Shown: positions 17,614 through 27,600 of the stretch, one piece after another
Position numbering within the stretch: the stretch's first letter is position 1
Layout: every line of letters begins with the position of its first letter
Assembly: GCF_009695775.1 (NCBI RefSeq)
Contig: NZ_VUNG01000004.1
Location: 62,001-126,000, forward strand
Source of the DNA: Hallella mizrahii
GTDB taxonomy: Bacteria > Bacteroidota > Bacteroidia > Bacteroidales > Bacteroidaceae
DNA: 64,000 nucleotides
Direction: 5' to 3'
The notes under the pieces: model-generated
Databases searched by the model: none
Told to the model about the DNA's origin: nothing
The model's input: the letters and a program-made list of their open reading frames with translations, nothing else
Translations under genes and position numbers: made by a program

Positions 17614-19641
17614 ATGGAAGCAAAACATGAACCAAATGTAGGTGCACAGCAACTGGTACTTGACGAAGACCAGCTGGTATGTATGCTCACCAACAAAGTT
17701 TACAAGGCAACTGAAAAGGAGCAGACTTTGCAGTCAATGATTGCAATGATGATTGACGAATATGGTTTTGACCCTGGTGATATGGAGCGCGATTTCAAAA
17801 TGCAATATGAAGATCCAGACACTGAAAAAATGAAGTCTCAAAAGGTTGACCTTGTCGTCTTTGAAGCAGGTCGGACACACGACTCTGCCAATGTTATTCG
17901 CATCGTCATCGTCGCCAAAAATGCGAAAGTGAAGGCTGATGATAATAAGAACGGTCTCCATCCCTCTCTAGATAGCTTGCTCAACTATTCTGACTGCGAA
18001 TTCGGCTGTTGGACCAATGGTGAGGACTTGCGTTATCTCCATTCTTTTGAGAATGATTCTTTGCAGCCTGATACCGAAGAACTCACTGATTTTCCTGCAG
18101 TCGACCAAACTCTTGAAGACCTTGAGCAGGCTGGCGACCGTGCTATGCCCCGTACTCCGGCTAATGAATCACTCGTAAAAACTTTCAAACGCTGTCACGA
18201 TTATATTTACGGCAATGAAGGACATAAAAAAGATGCCTTTTGGGAGCTACTCAATTTGATCTTTTGCAAACTTTATGACGAAAAGTGCATACAAGAGCAA
18301 TCACGAAAAGGTGAGAGTTACCATCGTCGTTTTTGGGTGGGAGTGAAGGAACTCAACACCCCAGAGGGACAGCACCAAGTAGCGGAACGTATCAAAGGTA
18401 TTTTTGAAGATCTTAAGACCAGTAAACTCTTTCAGGATGTTTTTGATGGGGATGAAGCTATTCATCTTTCTGACCGTGGAGTGGCAGCTGTAGCAGGTGA
18501 ATTGTCAAAATACTCTTTCACTGATGCAACAGTAGATGTAAAAGGTACTGCTTACGAGACGATTGTAGGAACTACGCTCAAACGTGAAGCTGGACAATTC
18601 TTCACTCCGCGTAATGAGGTTCATTGCATGGTGGAGATGCTTGACCCCACTGAGGATGACCGTGTCGTGGACATTGCCTGCGGTACTGCTGGATTCATAG
18701 TTGGTGTTCTTGACCATGTACGTCATAAGATTGCCAAGAGACTCTACCCTAATCTCGACGAATTACATTTGAAGCTGAAACTTAATAGTCCAGATGTCAA
18801 CGAAGAAACTCGCAAGTATGCCGAGAACATGCTCTTTGGTTTTGATTTCGACCCAGACCTAAAGAAGGCAGCACGTATGAATATGATTATGGCTGGCGAT
18901 GGTCATTCTAATATTTTCAATATAAATTCACTGGAATATCCCCAAGGCTCGCTGCCCGATGTTCCAAAGGTGGCGGAATCTGTTAATCATAGCATCGCCA
19001 ACAGCAAAGATAAAGATTTTCCTTTTGAGACTTCTTCCGATAATGCCCAGGGCAAATTCGATATGATTTTCATGAATCCTCCTTTCGGATCAAAAGTAAA
19101 GGTTGCTTCTGCAATTGCTGCCAAATATGAATTAAATAGTAATGCACCAGAAGTTTTGTTTATTGAATGTGCTTATAACTTTCTAAAGCCAGGAGGCAAA
19201 TTAGCTATAATTCTCCCTGATGGTATTCTTAGCAATCCGAATACGGAAGATGTTAGAATTTGGATTCTTCAACATTTTAAGCTCCTAGCTTCTGTAGACA
19301 TGCCTGTTGAAACTTTTCTCCCACAGGTTGGAGTGCAATCTTCTATTTTGTTCTTGCAAAAGAAAACTGCGAAAGAACAATTGGTTTCTATCAACGAGGA
19401 AGATTACGATGTCTTTATGGCAATTGTTGAGAAAGTAGGTAAGGACAGAAGAGGTATTCCTATCTACAAAAGAGATGATGATGGTGCAGAAATTTTGTTC
19501 GATGATGTTAAGCGTTCTATCGTCATTGCACCAAATGGTCGTGAGATAACTCGTGTTCGATTTGAACGTCAGCGTCATCTTGACGATGATTTACCTGATG
19601 TAGCAGCTGCATACAAAAAATTCAAGGAAGGAAAAGTATGA
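17614..19641 (+). CDS. N6-adenine DNA methyltransferase (HsdM-like; MAD2-like)
   Basis: Modifies adenine in DNA to mark self. The 675-aa protein has the class I SAM motif DIACGTAGF at residues 353-361 and the catalytic NPPF at 488-491, preceded by the HsdM-type FFTPRNEV. The first 150 residues look like the N-terminal domain of type I HsdR subunits, but where a nuclease has E-x-K it reads V100-A-K102 (after Asp79), so cleavage by it is unlikely. The 3' end overlaps the HsdS-like gene by ATGA. As I recall, MADS encodes such a methyltransferase as Mad2. An ordinary type I R-M assignment is less likely because no HsdR follows. Confidence 0.85.
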   Translation: MEAKHEPNVGAQQLVLDEDQLVCMLTNKVYKATEKEQTLQSMIAMMIDEYGFDPGDMERDFKMQYEDPDTEKMKSQKVDLVVFEAGRTHDSANVIRIVIVAKNAKVKADDNKNGLHPSLDSLLNYSDCEFGCWTNGEDLRYLHSFENDSLQPDTEELTDFPAVDQTLEDLEQAGDRAMPRTPANESLVKTFKRCHDYIYGNEGHKKDAFWELLNLIFCKLYDEKCIQEQSRKGESYHRRFWVGVKELNTPEGQHQVAERIKGIFEDLKTSKLFQDVFDGDEAIHLSDRGVAAVAGELSKYSFTDATVDVKGTAYETIVGTTLKREAGQFFTPRNEVHCMVEMLDPTEDDRVVDIACGTAGFIVGVLDHVRHKIAKRLYPNLDELHLKLKLNSPDVNEETRKYAENMLFGFDFDPDLKKAARMNMIMAGDGHSNIFNINSLEYPQGSLPDVPKVAESVNHSIANSKDKDFPFETSSDNAQGKFDMIFMNPPFGSKVKVASAIAAKYELNSNAPEVLFIECAYNFLKPGGKLAIILPDGILSNPNTEDVRIWILQHFKLLASVDMPVETFLPQVGVQSSILFLQKKTAKEQLVSINEEDYDVFMAIVEKVGKDRRGIPIYKRDDDGAEILFDDVKRSIVIAPNGREITRVRFERQRHLDDDLPDVAAAYKKFKEGKV

Positions 19642-21050
19642 TTATAGGAAATAAACATTGTAGTTCATTAGTAAAGAACAACAAATTCAGCCCTTCTTTT
19701 TTCTTAAATGAAGGAAGAGCTACATTTGATTATCTGGAAAATGCCCACAAAATTGTAGGACATATTTCAGACATTACAAATAATGTGTTTCGTCCTGGAA
19801 TTTTCAAAAGGGTTTTTGTTGCGAGTTTAGAACATGGTTCACCATACATTACTGCCCAAGCAATGATGAGCCAGGATCCTTTAGCATCATCTAAAATCTT
19901 GTCAAACAAATTAACTGAAAATATTGATTTTATGCGGCTACCTTTGCATTCAATATTAGTCAGTTGCGCTGGAACAGTGGGGAATGTTAGATTAATTGAC
20001 AATACAATTGCAGGGGTTGTAGGCTCTCAAGATATTATAAGGGTAATTCCCAAAGAGAATAATTTTGGATTTGTTTATGCTTATTTATCAACATCCTTGG
20101 TTTACCAATATCTTCAGTCGTGTATTTATGGTTCTGTGGTTCCAAGAATAGAACCCGATGTGGTAGCAAATATTCCATTGGTAGCTGTATCTGAGGATAT
20201 AAAAAACTCTTCAAATGAACTGATATCAGACTCCATTAGATTAAGGGAAGAATCAACTGAGGAATTAACCAAGGCTAGAAAACTTCTAAAATTTAAAGCA
20301 AATCTCAGGGATTTGCAAGCTGAGGATTACGACTATTATGGGCCAAGTGCTCCAAATAGGAAAGTTTCTTGCTTCAAGATCAATAAGAAAAAGATAAACT
20401 CTACCACTATTAATGCATTTAATCTCTCAGAGAGAATTCGTAAGACTAAGTCCTTAATATCTTGCCCAACCAAGCCTTTGAAAGATATTCTCTCGAACGG
20501 AGAAACATTTTCTACGGGGGCTTTTCCACGAGTTGACGTTGGAAAAGATCATGGAGTTATGCTTATTAACCAGAAGGATATATTTGATTCTATTATTAAA
20601 GGTAAATATATTTCAAAGCGGGGAGTAAAACTTGATAATCTTGTAGAATACGGAGAAGTTATAATTGCGGGTGTCGGTACTTTAGGAGAAAGTGAAACAT
20701 TCTGTCGTGCATTATTCGCTAATGAGGATTTGGTGGGGCAACTTGTCTCAGGCGAGTTTATTCGAATGAAGACGAATAACGAAGTCCCATCTGGTTACTT
20801 ATTCGCTTGGCTATCCACAGATTATGGCTTTCGATTCCTAAGAAATATACAAGCAGGAACAAAGCTCTGTCGTCCTATACCGCGGCTTGTGAGAGAAATT
20901 CCCGTTCCCATTCTTGATAAGGACATAATGTCAGAAATTGATTCTAAGGTCAGAGATGCATACACTAAGCGCCATAAGGCGAATGTCTATGAACTTAAGG
21001 CTATTTCCATGGTCGAAAACGAGATTGAGAAGTGGAACAAAGCCAATTAA
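19638..21050 (+). CDS. HsdS-like DNA specificity subunit (MAD5-like)
   Basis: Would guide the upstream methyltransferase to its target. The 470-aa protein has two target-recognition halves: residues about 25-200, and about 270-445 (KPLKDILSNGETFSTGAF onward), each followed by a helical stretch with many charged residues (RLREESTEELTKARKLLKFK in the first). It overlaps the methyltransferase gene by 4 bp, so translation is coupled. In MADS, as I recall, the S-like subunit is Mad5. The recognition sequence cannot be read from the protein. Confidence 0.82.
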   Translation: MIIGNKHCSSLVKNNKFSPSFFLNEGRATFDYLENAHKIVGHISDITNNVFRPGIFKRVFVASLEHGSPYITAQAMMSQDPLASSKILSNKLTENIDFMRLPLHSILVSCAGTVGNVRLIDNTIAGVVGSQDIIRVIPKENNFGFVYAYLSTSLVYQYLQSCIYGSVVPRIEPDVVANIPLVAVSEDIKNSSNELISDSIRLREESTEELTKARKLLKFKANLRDLQAEDYDYYGPSAPNRKVSCFKINKKKINSTTINAFNLSERIRKTKSLISCPTKPLKDILSNGETFSTGAFPRVDVGKDHGVMLINQKDIFDSIIKGKYISKRGVKLDNLVEYGEVIIAGVGTLGESETFCRALFANEDLVGQLVSGEFIRMKTNNEVPSGYLFAWLSTDYGFRFLRNIQAGTKLCRPIPRLVREIPVPILDKDIMSEIDSKVRDAYTKRHKANVYELKAISMVENEIEKWNKAN

Positions 21051-21262
21051 ACGTCAAGCAACGTCGTTGTCATTTTGGAAAATGGCTGGTTTGATGAGGC
21101 GAAACCATAGCTTTCAAGAGGCCAAAAGGCTGCTTTGACGGTGCAGGAAGGGTGTGATCAATTTTGTAAGCTTATAGCAAAAGATCAGGTACTACGTAGC
21201 GAAGCATCATACGCTACTTAGCAAACGACAAAGAATTAGGCAGAAAAACAAAAAAGAAGAAA
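21051..21262 (+). other. 212-bp spacer inside the defence-like operon
   Basis: The only sizeable gap before the kinase gene. It carries a short inverted repeat GTAGCG/CGCTAC (21196-21201 and 21212-21217, 10-base loop) and no convincing promoter or gene. It could separate a methylation module from the effector module. Confidence 0.35.
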
Positions 21263-21934
21263 ATGTCGAAGGTGCATAAAGAACAGATAGAATGTCCACA
21301 CTGCCATAGTATTGGCACGATGGAGATGATAGACGAGGTTGATGCAGACATCGATCCCGTACTTCGGGAGCGTGTGCTCAACGCACAGGCTTTCATCTAT
21401 ACCTGTCCAGAGTGCGGCTCTCGCATCCTTGTCGGCAACAGTCTGCTCTACCATGATGCACAGCATAGGTTCATCATCTTCTTCGACATGGAGCGTCCGG
21501 CGGATTATCATTACCAACCCCTAAAACTCTCCAAGAGCATCATAGAGGATTATCCGGACTACACGTTCCGCTACGTCACAGGCATGACTGAACTTCATGA
21601 AAAGATCATTATTCTTGAAAGCGGATTGAGCGATGTGGTCATCGAAAGGATGAAATATATGTTAGCGCATTACTCTCATCCAGACATAGCCCGAAAAAGT
21701 TACAAAATCCGTTTTGCCAACTATGACCCAGACGATAAGGATGATTCCGAATTCGGCACACTTAGTCTCTTCTATCGTGATAGCAATGACGAGGCTTATG
21801 GCATCAAACTGAACATGCGCCTTTACTATGATTTTAAACTTGCTGTCAAGCTCGACCCCAGAATGCATCCCCAAGGCTGCGTCATAGTGGATGAAGGATG
21901 GATTAGTCGCCAAATGAAAGGAGGTGCCTTATGA
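21263..21934 (+). CDS. CpXC-domain zinc-ribbon protein
   Basis: A 223-aa protein. The N-terminus holds paired CPxC motifs, Cys11-Pro-His-Cys14 and Cys48-Pro-Glu-Cys51, spaced as in the CpXC domain, a putative zinc-binding module found in poorly studied bacterial proteins. The rest is a mixed alpha/beta region without catalytic signature. Its stop overlaps the start of the WG-repeat gene (ATGA), implying a tightly coupled pair. I know of no role for CpXC proteins in MADS, so this may be an added sensor or adaptor. Confidence 0.72.
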   Translation: MSKVHKEQIECPHCHSIGTMEMIDEVDADIDPVLRERVLNAQAFIYTCPECGSRILVGNSLLYHDAQHRFIIFFDMERPADYHYQPLKLSKSIIEDYPDYTFRYVTGMTELHEKIIILESGLSDVVIERMKYMLAHYSHPDIARKSYKIRFANYDPDDKDDSEFGTLSLFYRDSNDEAYGIKLNMRLYYDFKLAVKLDPRMHPQGCVIVDEGWISRQMKGGAL

Positions 21935-24591
21935 GTACCATTCAGTATGAAAATATCATTCAGTTGGAAGGTACAGCCAACAGTATCGTCTTCCGTAATG
22001 GAAAATGGGCCTTGGCTGATGCAGAAGGCAAGCCTTTGACGGACTTCTTGTACGACAAGATAGCACCTCTTGGAGAAGACTTCTTCAAGGCTGGCATCTA
22101 TGTCAAGTCCAATGACGGCAGTCTGATAGTAGAATCTCTCGACACCCGAATGGTTTATGCCATTATAGACAAGACAGGGAAAACACATGTCGGTTTGGAG
22201 AAAGACTACAATTACATCAGTGATTTCCATGAAGGAGAGTGTACAGTGGCCAAGAATGGTCGCTGTGGAATCATCGACTTCGACGGAAATCTCATCATAG
22301 CCTGTAAGTACAAGTACGTACAGCCGCTTGGCGAGGGACACTACCTGCTGTCATCGGACGACCCAGACAACAGATATGCCATCATCATCGACAAGAACGA
22401 CAACGTGCTTATCCCTTCAGATATGCAATTTAGGAGCATCGGCGAGTTTCATAAGGGCGTAGCCATCGCTTCCTATTCTACTACTGAAGGCTTGAGATGG
22501 GGATTGATTGATGATCGTGGCAGATGCATGGCCAACCTCAACTATCAGTACATACAGTATTGGAGTGACGGATATTACCTCGTTGAGCGTGGCTCAAAGA
22601 AAAATCTAATCAATCAAAAAGGAGAGCTTGTCTTGAACGAATGGTTCAATGACATTTACGAGATACATCATGGTTTCTTCATCTTTGGCAATACCATCCG
22701 TAAGACGAAAACCACTCCAACAAGGTATGTGCGTGGTGTTGCCTCGGTCCAAGGTGATATCGTCTTTCCCATGATATTCGAAAGGGTCAGGTGGTCAGAC
22801 GACTATAGCTATATATACGCCGAATTAGGAACCACTCCTTACATACTGACTCTTGATGGAAGTATCTATGATCCGGCTGGCAGCAATCTGCCACAGAAGT
22901 TAGAAATCAACGACAAAACATTCCTCGAAAACACGCTCAACTGGGTGTTACCAGGCCTACAGTTCTTCTATCGTGACACAGATGCCATCAGCAACGCAAA
23001 GCAGATCTACCATAAGGGACAGACTCTGCGTGCCGGTTTCTATGTGGATGCCACCACAAAACTACTGAAGCCCCTGCATAGGACTCGCTTCATCATCGCC
23101 TCCGCCCATGCTGCCCGACTCTTTGAGATTGACAAGTATATAGAGGCAAATTCTAATGTAGGGAAATGGAATTTGGCCATATTCCACTACAACAGCTACT
23201 TCAAGGTCATGGATGTCTATGAGACTCCCACTTGCACCCAAGTATTTCTTCTCCATCTGCCTATGTCAGCAGCATTGCTGTTGGGCGATACTGATTTAAA
23301 TTTCATCGATAAAGCATCCGGAACAGAAAAAACTTTGACACAACTGGCAAGACAGAGCCTTGATGATAAACTGACAATGGACTATCATCCTCGTTCTTTT
23401 GATGAAGATCTCTGCCAACGGATGAAAGCCCCGGTGGGATTGGACAACAGTCTTACACCTTACCCCCTGAGTGCAGAACCAGAGCCGTCGGATCAGAACG
23501 AGGCCGCTTTCAGTAACATGATTCATGAGATCGCCCAAGATGAGGACATCAACTATAAGGTAGAAGTTAAGGATAATTTCGATTGGACAGGGCCGAAGGG
23601 TACTGTGTGTGAAGGCTGCATCTATACGAGAGGCATTCCCGAAGACGCGAGCGGCTGCGGCAGACTGTTCAAAAAGTCTTTCCGCGAGCACGTTGTTAAG
23701 GGTTATTGCGAGTTTCGCAAGATCGACCTGTTCATTCCGTCAGAATTTGAGGAACGCCGGAAGCGAGAAACCATCGAAGCCTGTGAAAAGGCAGAGAAGC
23801 AAAGCGACGTGTTTGCCATAAGCCTATTGAGAGAGTTTGTAAAAGAGAAACTCGACGGCAATATCGACAAGTTGAGAACCTACGATTTATACTCGCTACG
23901 GAACGACGAGAAATATGGAAATTCAGATTTTGCACGTGCAAATATTGTCAAGGCCATTGTAGCCCTCGCCTTCGCAGATGTCTGGCCGGGCCTCAGTGTC
24001 CAGTCCATTGAGGAGTACAAGTATTGGGTGGATGCCATAAGCGATAATACCCGACTTCTTGGAGCAAGGATCCTCGACATGTATTACAAGGGACTTGAAA
24101 GCTGGGATGCACCGAAAGAACTGCAGCAACGTGCATTGGATTGCGGCAAACTGTTCTACAGCGTTGGAGACCTTATTGTCTGGCCGAACAAGATGAATGA
24201 CTACAAGGAGGCATTCGACAGCTACTACGACGGTACAAAATACAAGGGCTATATGGATCAGTACCTGAATGCGATTTATTGCGCTATGACAGGACAGGCG
24301 CGGCCCGATTTTCACATGCAAGGTCTGCTGTACAAGAACCGAAAGGTAATGACAGCATACAAAGGGTATGATGGATTCAAGAGACTTGTTGACAATCTGT
24401 TTCTGACAGATTTCGTCGATGAAGAATATCAGCCGAAGCATATCTTTGCTGGAGTCTGGAGCTACATGAAGGGGCTGGACCAGCAGACATACTTCAAGGC
24501 TGTAGATGAATATATAGATTTCTGCAACGCTTTCATCCCTAAGCGTGCAGACAAAATAATAATGAAGTTAAAGCGTTTGTTAGACAACTAA
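21931..24591 (+). CDS. WG-repeat protein with C-terminal cysteine cluster
   Basis: An 886-aa protein. Residues about 15-310 hold WG-like repeats (RNGKWALADAEGKPL, KNGRCGIIDFDGNLI, GLRWGLIDDRGRCMA), which usually fold as beta-propeller-like binding surfaces. The middle (310-550) resembles nothing I know. A cysteine cluster (CEGC...GCG...GYCEF, residues about 560-595) could bind zinc, and the C-terminal 280 residues are helical. It overlaps the CpXC gene and ends 11 bp before the kinase gene, so it belongs to this operon. A protein-recognition role is an inference from the repeats. Confidence 0.75.
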   Translation: MSTIQYENIIQLEGTANSIVFRNGKWALADAEGKPLTDFLYDKIAPLGEDFFKAGIYVKSNDGSLIVESLDTRMVYAIIDKTGKTHVGLEKDYNYISDFHEGECTVAKNGRCGIIDFDGNLIIACKYKYVQPLGEGHYLLSSDDPDNRYAIIIDKNDNVLIPSDMQFRSIGEFHKGVAIASYSTTEGLRWGLIDDRGRCMANLNYQYIQYWSDGYYLVERGSKKNLINQKGELVLNEWFNDIYEIHHGFFIFGNTIRKTKTTPTRYVRGVASVQGDIVFPMIFERVRWSDDYSYIYAELGTTPYILTLDGSIYDPAGSNLPQKLEINDKTFLENTLNWVLPGLQFFYRDTDAISNAKQIYHKGQTLRAGFYVDATTKLLKPLHRTRFIIASAHAARLFEIDKYIEANSNVGKWNLAIFHYNSYFKVMDVYETPTCTQVFLLHLPMSAALLLGDTDLNFIDKASGTEKTLTQLARQSLDDKLTMDYHPRSFDEDLCQRMKAPVGLDNSLTPYPLSAEPEPSDQNEAAFSNMIHEIAQDEDINYKVEVKDNFDWTGPKGTVCEGCIYTRGIPEDASGCGRLFKKSFREHVVKGYCEFRKIDLFIPSEFEERRKRETIEACEKAEKQSDVFAISLLREFVKEKLDGNIDKLRTYDLYSLRNDEKYGNSDFARANIVKAIVALAFADVWPGLSVQSIEEYKYWVDAISDNTRLLGARILDMYYKGLESWDAPKELQQRALDCGKLFYSVGDLIVWPNKMNDYKEAFDSYYDGTKYKGYMDQYLNAIYCAMTGQARPDFHMQGLLYKNRKVMTAYKGYDGFKRLVDNLFLTDFVDEEYQPKHIFAGVWSYMKGLDQQTYFKAVDEYIDFCNAFIPKRADKIIMKLKRLLDN

Positions 24592-24602
24592 AGACTATAA
24601 AT

Positions 24603-27600
24603 ATGGCACAACTATCAAGGCCCTTGCACGATGAGGGACCAGTAAATAGCGGTGAGAAGAGGTTGCAAAACTACCTCGTCAACAACCTGCCTGACAACTA
24701 CTATGTGGTGCCAAACCTCAATTTGGCAAGCACCAGCCGTCATGTTACCAAATACTGGGAATATGACGTAATTGTGGTAGCTCCCCATGCAGTGTACCAC
24801 ATAGAGAACAAAGACTGGGGTGGAAATCTTGAAGGAGATGACTATGCCTGGTTCCGTAGTGGGCAGGAAGTGGCCAATCCCCACAAGACCGCAAACCTGA
24901 AGAGCCGGGTACTCGCATCGAAGATAAAGAGCGCCCATCCCGATTGGAACTTTGGGCAGATTATTACGCTCGTTACGTTGAGCAATCCAACTCAGACGAA
25001 GTTCGGACTTGACCCCAATAGCGAGACCTACAAGCAAACATTCACGTTGAATGAGAAGCTGATAGAGTTTATCACCGACTTCGATGGAATTGGCCGCAAG
25101 GAAGACTATATCACCAATGTCCAGAAGCCACTCGTGGGTTTCCTGACAGGACAGTCAACATCTCGCAACTATGCCAAGACGGAAATCTTCAACTACAAGA
25201 TTGTCGAGACACTGCAGCAGACTGACGAGTTCACGGAATATCTCTGCGTGCCCAAGCTTATCAATACAGCCCAATACAAGATACGCGAATATCCTCTTGA
25301 TGTAGAAGGCAAAAGCAAAGAAGAACTGGAGAAATTCAGCCTGCAGCTCAATAATGCGTATATAGCACAGGAGAAGATTGGCTCATCGCCGTTCGTCGTC
25401 AAGACGGAATATCGCACCAATGAAGAGAATACATATTATTACGAGATAAGCCGTTATCAGGACGAAAGCTCGTTAAAGGCTAAACTCCGTATCAAGACCT
25501 TCAAGCAACTGGACAAGGTAAACATTATCCTTGATGTAGCACATGGTCTTGCCACAGCCCATAAGGATAATGTATTCCATCGGAACGTATGTCCGGAGAA
25601 TATCTATGTCTACGATGGCGGTCACGCTGCCATCGCCAACTTCGGTATGGCATGGTTCGTAGAGCATATAGACAAGAGCTTTACTGTAGCCAATTTCAGT
25701 GGTGACTCGCCCTATACGGCTCCAGAGCTGATTGGTAAAGATAGCGATGCCTTTGCCTCTACAGACTTATACAGTCTTGGAGTTGTCTTCTATGAGCTGA
25801 TGACGGGTAAAGTGCCGTTTAAGGATGCCATAGCTTTTATCGCCCAAGGAGGTGTTCTGACAGAAGACCAGTTGCCAAGCCATGTCTGTAAAGACCTTCC
25901 CCAGTGGATGGATGAAGTGGCCAAGCATACCATCGTAGAAGATCCTGACGAAAGATGGACTGACGAGAAGTTCATCGATTTCATAACGAAGTCCATCGAA
26001 AGTGGGCAGAAGACACCTTCGCCGACCATAACTTCCACGAAAGACAAGGTGTACTTTCTAAAGGACATGAAGCCCGGCTTGAAGATCTCGCCCTCACTCA
26101 CCTTACATGAGATGCTTGGCAAGGGCGGTTTCGGAAGAGTGTTCAAAGCTCACCATGACTTGCAGAACAAAGACTTTGCGGTAAAGATATTCGAGCGCGA
26201 CTCATCCGTTGACAATGCAATCAATGAGTTCGAGGCGTTGAAGAAGCTTGACCATCCAAACATCGTCAAGTTCGTATGGAACGACCGCACCAGCCAAGGG
26301 TTGTTCTATACCTGTATGGAACTGCTTGAGGGTGAGAACCTGCAGAACTATGTAGAAGGAGACCTGCGCCTGCCGGTGGACGAAATCTATAATATGGCAG
26401 TTCAGATACTCTCTGCATTGGTGTATATGCAGGATAAAGTACCACCAGTGTTCCATCGGGATATAAAACCGAGCAACATCATGTGGGACAGGAAAAACAC
26501 ATTCAAGCTGATAGACTTCAATATCTCCACGACCACCGACGATAAATCGTTCGGCGGAACCTTGCCGTATATGGCCCCTGACCTTATCAAGTCAAGCCAT
26601 GAGATAGACTGGGATTGCAGTGCAGACACCTTTGCGCTCGGCATCACCATCTACCAGCTGTTTGCCCATGCCTATCCATGGAGCGGTGGTGACCTGCGCC
26701 CTAAATTGATGCAAGAGTCAACAAACATACGCAAGTATAACGATAAATTGTCGGACAGAATGGCCGACTTCATTATGAAGAGCATCATTACCGATAAGAC
26801 CAAGCGTTTTACATCGGCAAAGGAGATGCTTGCTGCTTTGGAGGAAATTGGCAAGGACGGCATCCTTAAGAACACCAATAAGGTAATGACCTTCAATAAT
26901 AAGGAAGTTGAAACCGACTATGTTGACTATCTTAATTCCCTCTACAGTCAGAGTCATCATGGCAACAGCGGTACACGTGCAGGCAGCCGCCAAAATACTT
27001 ATGACGACCTTACCTATAGCGAAACCAAACTTGACAAGGAACTCATTGCAGACATCAAGGCTTTGAAATACCGGCTCATCATCATAACAGGTAATGCAGG
27101 AGATGGTAAGACAGCCTTCATTCACCGCATAGAGGACATCGGCGTAAACAAGGAGACTATTGGCACCAATAATGGCTCTACGTTTGAAATTGATGGATTG
27201 AAATTTACCTCCAACTACGATGGTTCCCAAGACGAGGAAGAAAAGGCCAACGATATGGTGCTATCAGACTTCTTCCGCCCATTCAATGACAAGGTTGACT
27301 TCAGGGATGTTCCTGTAGGACGAGTCATTGCCATTAACGAAGGACGTTTGGTTGACTTCCTTTCCACCCATGAGAAACTGCGTGCCCTACAAGACAACAT
27401 AGAGGATTACTTCTACAAGGAGGGACACACCGATCTGATTCCGGGTCTGATGGTCATCAACCTTAACCTCCGTTCTGTCACTGCTCGTGATGATGTCAAT
27501 AAGACTCCAAGTCTGCTTGCCCAGCAAGTGAAGAAGCTGACGCGTCCCGACTTGTGGACGAAGTGTGCAGGCTGCCCCGTTGCCGACCGTTGCTACATTA

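Noticed and set aside
17614..21050. Classical type I restriction-modification system
   Set aside because: No HsdR motor-nuclease gene follows; the downstream genes are kinase, HerA-like and phosphatase proteins instead.
20938..21138. 66-codon ORF overlapping the end of the HsdS-like gene
   Set aside because: Out of frame with the HsdS-like protein, basic and serine-rich, without a start signal.
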